A stretch of DNA of 39,849 bases from Candidatus Obscuribacterales bacterium (GTDB lineage: Bacteria > Cyanobacteriota > Vampirovibrionia > Obscuribacterales > Obscuribacteraceae), in contig JAIELX010000156.1 of the NCBI GenBank assembly GCA_019752635.1, positions 1 through 39,849 on the forward strand, read 5' to 3'. The notes below the pieces were generated by a model that worked only from the letters and a program-made list of their open reading frames with translations, was not told the origin of the DNA and made no database searches. A program made the translations under genes and the position numbers. Numbering within the stretch: position 1 is the first letter of the stretch; each line of letters opens with the position of its first letter. This document shows, piece after piece, positions 34,343 through 39,849 of the stretch.

Positions 34343-34901
34343 CAGAGTTTCGCTTTCTTCCGCATGATTTCAATGCCATGAATGCGGATATCCGACAGCT
34401 ATCGCACAGTCAGGCGATTGCATGAGGCGTCGGTATTCGTTTTGCTCGGTGCAGTACGCAAGTTCGCTCGCGAACACAAATGGGAGTACATCTAGCTGTT
34501 GTTCTGTATCGAGGGCGTATCTGAACCGTTGGCATATAAAAACGAAATTGCGAATGCACTTTAGAGATAAAACGCACCACCGCACAACACGTGACAACGA
34601 CCCGAAAGCCTCGCAGCGGCTTGTCAAGCAAGCTTTTGAACTTTATGTGTGGCGATGCTCGCGGAAGCATCCGGAAACGCAATAGAATCGGCAAATGGCG
34701 CAGATTAAGCCTGGTTGAGAAGTGCGGGATTTCTTGATTGCAGGCAGCGAACTAACTTAGCGTTGTAACAGTATTTAAACTTCTGCACAGCCCACGCAAA
34801 ACCCGACCCCAACCCTGTTTCGCCACTTACGAACTCAATGCAAGCGCTTACGGTAAGCGCCGCTATATCTAACAGGTAACCTCCTTACAATGGAGTCCGC
34901 C
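34343..34901. other. AT-richer divergent intergenic region
   Basis: 559 bases between an anchored-protein gene (leftward) and the P1 peptidase gene (rightward). Short open frames here have no ribosome sites and no coding-like composition. A perfect inverted repeat at 34844-34860 is listed separately. Confidence 0.5.
34844..34860. promoter_or_regulatory. Perfect inverted repeat before peptidase gene
   Basis: GCGCTTAC-G-GTAAGCGC, 41 bases before the start codon. It could be an operator for a dimeric regulator or a 5' mRNA hairpin. Confidence 0.45.
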
Positions 34902-36173
34902 ATGCTTTCTTCTGTAACGGCGTTGACGATGCTATCGTGCGCCATCGCCGCGGCGACTGCGCTCCTCATCTGGAGAGCCGTCGCAAACCGCAGAAATGCC
35001 CGCGCCTCTGCCGGCAAGATATTGACGACCACCAAACCACTTGCCAATCCGTCCGCAACCAGGACGGATCGCAAGCGCCTGCGCGACCTCGGAATCATCA
35101 TCGGCAAGATGCCCACCGGTGAGAACAACGCCATCACTGACGTCCCGGGTGTCAAAGTCGGTCATAAGACAATCGTGGTCGGTGACGGTGAACTCGTGCC
35201 TGGCTCCGGTCCGGCTCGCACCGGCTGCACCATAATCCTGCCCCACGACGAAGACCTCTGGAACACCCGCGTGTCTGCCGGTCACTTCGTCCTGAACGGC
35301 AACGGGTGCGTCACCGGTCTGGACTGGATCACGGAATCAGGATTCCTGGAGGGTCCAATCGGGCTGACCAACACGCACTCCGTCGGCGACGTCTACAACG
35401 GCCTCACCGCCTGGATGCAAGACCAGTTCCCGCAAATCGGAAACACCGACGACAGCTATCTCCCCGTTGTCGGCGAGTGCGACGACAGCTTCCTCAACGA
35501 CCTGCGCGGTCGACACGTAAAAGAGCACCACGTCAAGGAAGCGCTCGAAAGTGCAACTTCCGGCCCCGTCGCCGAGGGTGCGGTCGGTGCGGGAACCGGC
35601 ATGAGCTGCTACGATTTCAAAGGTGGAATCGGAACAGCATCGCGCCGACTCAGCACCGAAGATGGTGGTTACACCGTTGGCGTGCTGACGAACTGCAACC
35701 ACGGTGACCGCGACGAACTGTTGATGGGAGGCGTTCCCGTCGGGCGCTTGATCGAAGAGCGGATGCCCGCAGGTCACGTCGAAGGTTCGATCGTGATCAT
35801 CGTCGCCACGGACGCTCCGCTGTCTCCGCGGCAACTCAATCGGCTCGCCAAGCGCGCCTCGATGGGATTGGCCCGCACCGGCTCGGTAGCTCACCACTCG
35901 AGCGGCGACTTCATCATCGCCTTCTCGAACGGTCGTAAAACCTACCGCGACTGCGAAGATGCGGTTCGCAATCTGCCGGAGCTGGCAGACGACTACATCA
36001 ACCCGCTGTTCACTGCTGCCGCTGAGGCAACGGAAGAAGCGGTGTTGAACGCCATTTGCATGGCGACCACCACGGTTGGCCGAGATGGCAACACCGCGTA
36101 CGCACTGCCCGTGGAGCAACTGCCGACGCTCTTTGCCGACTACGGCAGCCGGCTTCAAAACATCGGCAAGTAA
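34902..36173 (+). CDS. P1-family (DmpA/BapA, S58) self-processing peptidase, membrane-anchored
   Basis: 423 residues from MLSSVTALTM; GGAG six bases before this ATG is better than the Met four codons earlier. N-terminal hydrophobic segment (about 3-26) followed by RNRRNARA-like basic residues, so probably an inner-membrane anchor. The rest is a full P1 peptidase: NAITDVPGVKVGH, GLTNTHSVGDVYN, GAGTGMSCYDFKGGIGTASR, and the predicted self-cleavage point EG|SIVIIVATDAPL (Gly295-Ser296), where Ser would become the N-terminal nucleophile, then LARTGSVAHHSSGDF. The family acts as aminopeptidases, D-Ala-esterase/amidase or beta-peptidases. Most members are soluble; the anchor is unusual. Followed by a perfect terminator, so separately transcribed from the next gene. 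GC-rich. Confidence 0.9.
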   Translation: MLSSVTALTMLSCAIAAATALLIWRAVANRRNARASAGKILTTTKPLANPSATRTDRKRLRDLGIIIGKMPTGENNAITDVPGVKVGHKTIVVGDGELVPGSGPARTGCTIILPHDEDLWNTRVSAGHFVLNGNGCVTGLDWITESGFLEGPIGLTNTHSVGDVYNGLTAWMQDQFPQIGNTDDSYLPVVGECDDSFLNDLRGRHVKEHHVKEALESATSGPVAEGAVGAGTGMSCYDFKGGIGTASRRLSTEDGGYTVGVLTNCNHGDRDELLMGGVPVGRLIEERMPAGHVEGSIVIIVATDAPLSPRQLNRLAKRASMGLARTGSVAHHSSGDFIIAFSNGRKTYRDCEDAVRNLPELADDYINPLFTAAAEATEEAVLNAICMATTTVGRDGNTAYALPVEQLPTLFADYGSRLQNIGK

Positions 36174-36185
36174 GCCGAAAGAGTC

Positions 36186-36213
36186 CAGAGCTGCGCATCG
36201 TAGCGCAGCTCTG
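36186..36213 (+). terminator. Terminator of the peptidase gene
   Basis: Perfect 11-bp stem CAGAGCTGCGC with a six-base loop, then TCTGTTAGTT. It lies 13 bases after the stop. Confidence 0.8.
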
Positions 36214-36265
36214 TCTGTTAGTTACTGAGTCAAACTGTGCCACCAAATATTCGGAGGTGACTCCC

Positions 36266-37096
36266 ATGTCGCACAACACTGAGCACCGGCTTTGCGGTGT
36301 GCGCCTTTTCAAAGACAGCGGCAAGGTGCAGCTGTCCGGTTTCTATCGCGGGCTTGTCGGCCGTCGCGAGGGTCTGGATATCTGGATGGTAGACGGCAGC
36401 AAGGTTGCAAAAGACCTCTACCCCGAATTCATCATGGGCGGAAACGACCAGCGTTACCGCTTCAACCCGCTCAACGAAGTATGGCTCGACGACCGGCTCG
36501 GCTGCGACGAGATGGAGTATACTCTCGCCCACGAGCTGCTGGAAGTGCGCCTGATGCGCGAGAAGCGCTGGACATACGACAAGGCCCACAACTGCTCGCT
36601 CGACCTCGAGAAGACGTTGCGCGAAGCAAACTGGCAGCGCAGCATCAAGGCAGCGCGTCGCCTTACCAAGCTTGTGGAAAGTCGCCAGGTCAAAGGATTG
36701 AAGAACCTCGATCCCGCTCTGTTCTCGCACTTGTACCGAGTGTTCGTCGGCCGCGCTCACGGCGCGTCGATCTGGATCGTCGACGGCGGATTGATTCGCC
36801 GACAGGTCGATCCGAACTTCTGGGCTGCTCAGAACGGGCTGATGTACGACTACGTGCCCAAGAAAGAAATCTGGTTGGACGCATCCACCAGCGCGCTGGA
36901 GTCCTACCATGCGCTCAAGCGGCAGAAGCTTGAGTACAAGCTCCTCAGCGAAGGCAGCAGCCAACGCCGAGCATACGAGCAGGGACTGATCGCCGACATC
37001 GACGAGCGCGAGCGACAAGCTTGCCTGTGTCAGAAACACGAGGCAGAACTTTTGCCGGTCAGCTACGGTGCACGCGACCGCGGTGTGAAACGGTAA
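36266..37096 (+). CDS. Duplicated-domain protein with one HELLE metal-site-like motif
   Basis: 276 residues from MSHNTEHRLC, start fixed by GGAGGTGA. The open frame extends to the left only through the peptidase gene. Two repeats of about 110 residues: FYRGLVGRREGLDIWMVDG...EVWLDD (26-76) and LYRVFVGRAHGASIWIVDG...EIWLDA (156-206). After the first, AHELLEVRLM (88-97), then YDKAH (104-108) and a Glu at 115 resemble a metal-binding HExxE...H...E site. In the second repeat the corresponding stretch is YHALKRQKLE, so the site is lost. No membrane helix or signal. The function is unknown; similar HEL-E, Y..AH segments occur in uncharacterised proteins of bacteria and phages (from memory). GC-rich, closed by a very strong terminator. 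Confidence 0.82.
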   Translation: MSHNTEHRLCGVRLFKDSGKVQLSGFYRGLVGRREGLDIWMVDGSKVAKDLYPEFIMGGNDQRYRFNPLNEVWLDDRLGCDEMEYTLAHELLEVRLMREKRWTYDKAHNCSLDLEKTLREANWQRSIKAARRLTKLVESRQVKGLKNLDPALFSHLYRVFVGRAHGASIWIVDGGLIRRQVDPNFWAAQNGLMYDYVPKKEIWLDASTSALESYHALKRQKLEYKLLSEGSSQRRAYEQGLIADIDERERQACLCQKHEAELLPVSYGARDRGVKR

Positions 37097-37159
37097 ATCA
37101 CAAGCGGCAGGCGGACATTCTAAAATCTTGATGCAAGGGAGCCAAATGGTACCGCGTCG

Positions 37160-37212
37160 TTTGGAGGGCAACACACCGAATATGGTGCTGATTGCCCTCC
37201 AAATTTTTTTTT
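37160..37212 (+). terminator. Very strong intrinsic terminator
   Basis: Perfect 12-bp stem TTTGGAGGGCAA/TTGCCCTCCAAA with an inner CACC/GGTG pairing, followed directly by a run of nine T. The best terminator in the window. Confidence 0.92.
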
Positions 37213-37399
37213 GAGTTTCGCCTACTACATCTTTTCGTACGCCCGGGTTTCACCGTGGCAGTCGGCCAGCACAGGCCAAATCTTGGTCGGGACGCCACAT
37301 GGGCGCCCGCTTATATCAGGGTCTTGAACCGGGCGAACATGGCGCGTCCCTGGCGAATCTTGCGTATTGAACCTCGGATCGACCGAATATACACACTTT

Positions 37400-38842
37400 T
37401 CACTGATGTCTTATCGCTTTGATGTATCTCTGACTTTCGGCAATTGAGTTGCGCAGGTCATACGTCTCAGACTGGTCGACAACTTTGTCGAGATGCCCTA
37501 ATGCATCCCGGTATTGGCTTTCACCCGCATTGACGGCTCCTTTGCAATACAAATTCCAGTCAGCAAGTTCTTTAGCTGCAGCTGCAAGATCTACGTGAGC
37601 GGTATATGTGTTCCATCGCCGAAAATTAGCGAGCATTTGCTCGCCCTCCTGTAGCTCCGACGGGCTCAGCGTACCGCCATCTTTCACTTTCGCCACAAGT
37701 ACAGCCGTGAACTTACCCGCCAATCCTGCGCGAAGGTTAGTGTAGCCATCGAAATGGCGGGAGCTAATCCGCTCCTCTTTCGGCGCCGGAATTTTGTTCA
37801 AGTAGCGCTTTATCTCCCTGAGAGCAACACCATATTTGTGCTCAACATTGACCAACTTATCAATGCGTGCATTCGCCGCGGCTAAGTCGTATGAAGTAAA
37901 AGACTTTGCCAGGGGAACAGGTTCCTCCACAACAGCCGAATCATGTTTCAAATTGAGGCAAACAATAACCAGGAAAAGCACTGCCAGGGAGGCGAACACC
38001 ACCGTGACGCGCTTCGCTTTCGAACCGGATGATGCGTAAAAACTCGGCAAGGTCTCGTCGACTGCCTTCCAGAATTCCGTAAGAGAGGGATATCGCTTTT
38101 CGACAGTCTTATCGAGAGCTCTCCGAAAAACTCTCCTTGCCGACGACGCCGCCTTTGAAAGCGGTGGCGCCTCGTTAACATGCTTGAACATCAACTCCAT
38201 GTCGCTGGAGCCCTCAAACACAAATGAGCCAGCGACACACTCGTAAACTAGACAAGCCAATGAGTATTGATCCGAGGCGGGTCCGGCAACCAACCCTTGG
38301 CACTGCTCCGGACTCATGTAAGCGGGACTGCCAACGAGCACGCCAGTCTGCGTTAACGTGGACTGTGCGCAAACGTTGACCTCAACGCGCGCTATCCCAA
38401 AATCCAAAAGCTTCACCCGACCTCCGGCGCCAAGGAAAACGTTGGCAGGTTTGAGGTCGCGATGAACAATTCCCAGCTTGTGTGTGTATGTCAGCGCATC
38501 GACGAGCTGTCCGAAGATAGAGCGCGCTTCCTCCAGGGTCAACCGTCCCGATCTGTTCCTCTCCTGTAGCGTGCTGCCTTCCAGCCACTCGAGAACCATG
38601 AATGGACGGTCCTCCACCGTACCGTACATGAATAGCTCTGCAATATTCGGATGTTTCAACTCGGTCAGTATCTTTGCTTCGCGCAGGAAACGCTCTTTGG
38701 AATTCTCCAAGAAACCTTCGGCGCACACTTTGACGCAGACATCGCGTTGCAGCAAGGACTGCCGCGCTTTATAGACGGTTGAGAAGTTTGTGACACTTAC
38801 TTGTTGCCGCAGTTCTATGCCAAGTTCATCTAGCTCTTTCAA
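37400..38842 (-). CDS. Transmembrane Ser/Thr protein kinase without glycine loop
   Basis: 480 residues; start TTG with GGAG ten bases upstream, no better codon nearby. Kinase domain (about 8-265): the normal GxGxxG is replaced by VSVTNFSTVY, but ATP lysine Lys38 (VCVKV), Glu55, HRDLKPAN (127-134), DFG (147-149), MSPEQ and SDQYSLA are intact. One membrane helix (about 278-298) and a helical outside region of about 180 residues without recognised repeats. The substrate is unknown. Monocistronic. Compared with the other three kinases it has the most orthodox catalytic loop and the least orthodox ATP loop. Confidence 0.88.
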   Translation of the reverse strand: MKELDELGIELRQQVSVTNFSTVYKARQSLLQRDVCVKVCAEGFLENSKERFLREAKILTELKHPNIAELFMYGTVEDRPFMVLEWLEGSTLQERNRSGRLTLEEARSIFGQLVDALTYTHKLGIVHRDLKPANVFLGAGGRVKLLDFGIARVEVNVCAQSTLTQTGVLVGSPAYMSPEQCQGLVAGPASDQYSLACLVYECVAGSFVFEGSSDMELMFKHVNEAPPLSKAASSARRVFRRALDKTVEKRYPSLTEFWKAVDETLPSFYASSGSKAKRVTVVFASLAVLFLVIVCLNLKHDSAVVEEPVPLAKSFTSYDLAAANARIDKLVNVEHKYGVALREIKRYLNKIPAPKEERISSRHFDGYTNLRAGLAGKFTAVLVAKVKDGGTLSPSELQEGEQMLANFRRWNTYTAHVDLAAAAKELADWNLYCKGAVNAGESQYRDALGHLDKVVDQSETYDLRNSIAESQRYIKAIRHQ

Positions 38843-39181
38843 GACGCGTCTGCTCCGAACCGTAGATCAATTCTCCCACAGCTCTGAGGATGAATTGCGA
38901 CAAATATCGCAGGTGCGGACTTAGCGCGAGGTATTGCCTCAGATTACCAAAATCCAATTATGTCGAGTGAAGAATTCTTCTCATCCATTCCGATACAGGG
39001 CGCGCGACTGCTAGTTATTTACTACCTTTTGCCTCCCTTTCATTTCCGAGCCTGTTTCCGTCCGAACAACTACTGCAGCAGACATCTCTACACGTAGTCC
39101 GGCTCCTGAAAGGGATGCAAAATCATTCGCCGATTAGTCGGTGATGATTCAACCACAACTGAGAATCGGAGTTTTACCAGC
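38843..39181. other. Divergent intergenic region
   Basis: 339 bases, AT-richer, no supported gene. Includes a hairpin at 39121-39149 (AATCAT...CCGA / TCGG...ATGATT) just before the next gene. Likely holds two divergent promoters. Confidence 0.5.
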
Positions 39182-39643
39182 ATGCTCTTCCTCAAGCAGC
39201 TCGTCGCATTCGTGGCCATCTTCGGTGCGGCCATCGCCGCGTGCTACGCGATCCCGGCAGTCAACGCCTTCGACATCGATATCAACGGCTGGGGCTGGCT
39301 CGCCTACTTTGGCGGCATCATCGGCTCCTTCATCGGCGTCGGCTTCATCAGCGCCAAGGTCGACAGAGCACTGGGTGTCACAGCCGGCACCAAGTCCGAA
39401 TTCCACACCTTCGTGGAAGAATCGCTCGAGTGGTTCGCGCTGCCCGTCGGTGCCACCATCGGCTGGTTGATTGTGCCGTCCGCGTTCGTCATCGTTTCGC
39501 CTTATGGCGGCTGGGTCCTCTGCGGCATCATCGGCATTGCCATGGGTCTGGAGAAACTCGTGCAGCGCCGAATCAAGGCCGCACACTTCGCCAGGCTCGC
39601 CGCCAAGACCGACGACACCGACAAGACCGACGAGACCAAGTAA
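39182..39643 (+). CDS. Small integral membrane protein
   Basis: 153 residues; GGAG about ten bases before ATG. Four hydrophobic stretches (about 3-24, 36-56, 87-105 and 108-122), with a cytoplasmic-like tail of Lys, Asp and Thr repeats (TDDTDKTDETK). No enzyme motif or family recognised. The negative/Lys tail and GC-rich codon use link it in style with the other GC-rich small membrane genes of the window. It seems monocistronic. Confidence 0.8.
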   Translation: MLFLKQLVAFVAIFGAAIAACYAIPAVNAFDIDINGWGWLAYFGGIIGSFIGVGFISAKVDRALGVTAGTKSEFHTFVEESLEWFALPVGATIGWLIVPSAFVIVSPYGGWVLCGIIGIAMGLEKLVQRRIKAAHFARLAAKTDDTDKTDETK

Positions 39644-39668
39644 GGTCGGCTATCTGTAAGACCGCTCT

Positions 39669-39750
39669 CCAGCCACATTAGTTCGGCTGGCTTTAAGATG
39701 CGTGGTTTGCGCGGAGGCGGGGACACGGTCACAACGACCGTCCCCCGCCG
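39669..39750 (+). terminator. Two consecutive hairpins after the last gene
   Basis: CCAGCC/GGCTGG followed by CTTT (39669-39694). Then a longer stem GGCGGGGACACGGTC / GACCGTCCCCCGCC with a small loop (39716-39750), one asymmetry. Together they probably end the transcript. Confidence 0.6.
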
Positions 39751-39849
39751 CACGCCATTCTTCCTATCATTCCGGGATTGTCCCAATCTCAGTTGAAAAT
39801 TGTTCTGAACCAGCAGATATCCGGATCGTAGCATGAGCTGCTTTCCGGA

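Overview
The window reads as a bacterial chromosome segment. Genes are short-spaced with clear Shine-Dalgarno sites, there are no introns, and hairpin terminators are common. It carries four eukaryotic-type Ser/Thr kinases, a WG-repeat protein, a Bat/Mxa-like vWA operon, effector-associated-domain-like sequence and many small membrane proteins. That mixture is typical of large-genome, signalling-rich bacteria. Obscuribacterales-type non-photosynthetic Cyanobacteria (Melainabacteria/Vampirovibrionia) is my best guess; Planctomycetes is the main alternative. No rRNA, tRNA or other phylogenetic marker is present, so this placement is inference. I saw no tRNA, CRISPR array or complete IS element.

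Layout. 0.1-4.5 kb (minus): vWA protein, TPR protein, second vWA protein, BatD/MxaA-like protein, then a small membrane protein, closed by a terminator. 5-7.2 kb (minus): membrane Ser/Thr kinase. 7.2-10 kb (minus): two tandem class III aminotransferases. 10.6-14.4 kb (plus): two GC-rich genes of unknown function and a 12-codon mini-ORF that looks like the first gene with its middle removed. 14.4-20.7 kb (minus): tightly packed operon of an APH-type kinase, a WG-repeat membrane protein and two sibling membrane kinases, one with DFN in place of DFG. 21.1-25.5 kb (plus): a 1469-residue fusion of a catalase-related heme domain, an alpha-dioxygenase/cyclooxygenase-type heme domain and a caleosin-like tail. 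25.7-25.9 kb: a large inverted repeat. 26-27.8 kb (minus): a purple-acid-phosphatase-like protein and a small membrane protein. 28.3-30.4 kb (plus): a 58-residue membrane protein too short for routine calling, a repeat-tailed membrane protein, and a soluble protein resembling tandem effector-associated domains. 30.7-34.3 kb (minus): a PDZ/S41-like/thioredoxin-like membrane protein without catalytic residues, a degenerate tyrosine-recombinase-like protein and a membrane-anchored protein. 34.9-37.1 kb (plus): an N-terminally anchored P1/DmpA peptidase and a duplicated-domain protein with a HELLE motif. 37.4-38.8 kb (minus): a fourth kinase. 39.2-39.6 kb (plus): a small membrane protein.

Two compositional classes alternate. 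The vWA operon, the 10.6-14.2 kb pair, the dioxygenase fusion, and the 28-30, 35-37 and 39 kb genes are GC-rich, prefer C or G at third positions, and are often bounded by strong hairpins. The kinases, aminotransferases and recombinase-like gene have mixed codon use. The main discovery is the dioxygenase fusion: both heme centres retain their key residues, so it looks like a self-contained oxylipin (fatty-acid hydroperoxide) enzyme. Secondary points are the pseudo-enzyme membrane protein at 30.7-32.5 kb, the kinase/WG-repeat operon, and the uncharacterised GC-rich gene pair with its mini-ORF.
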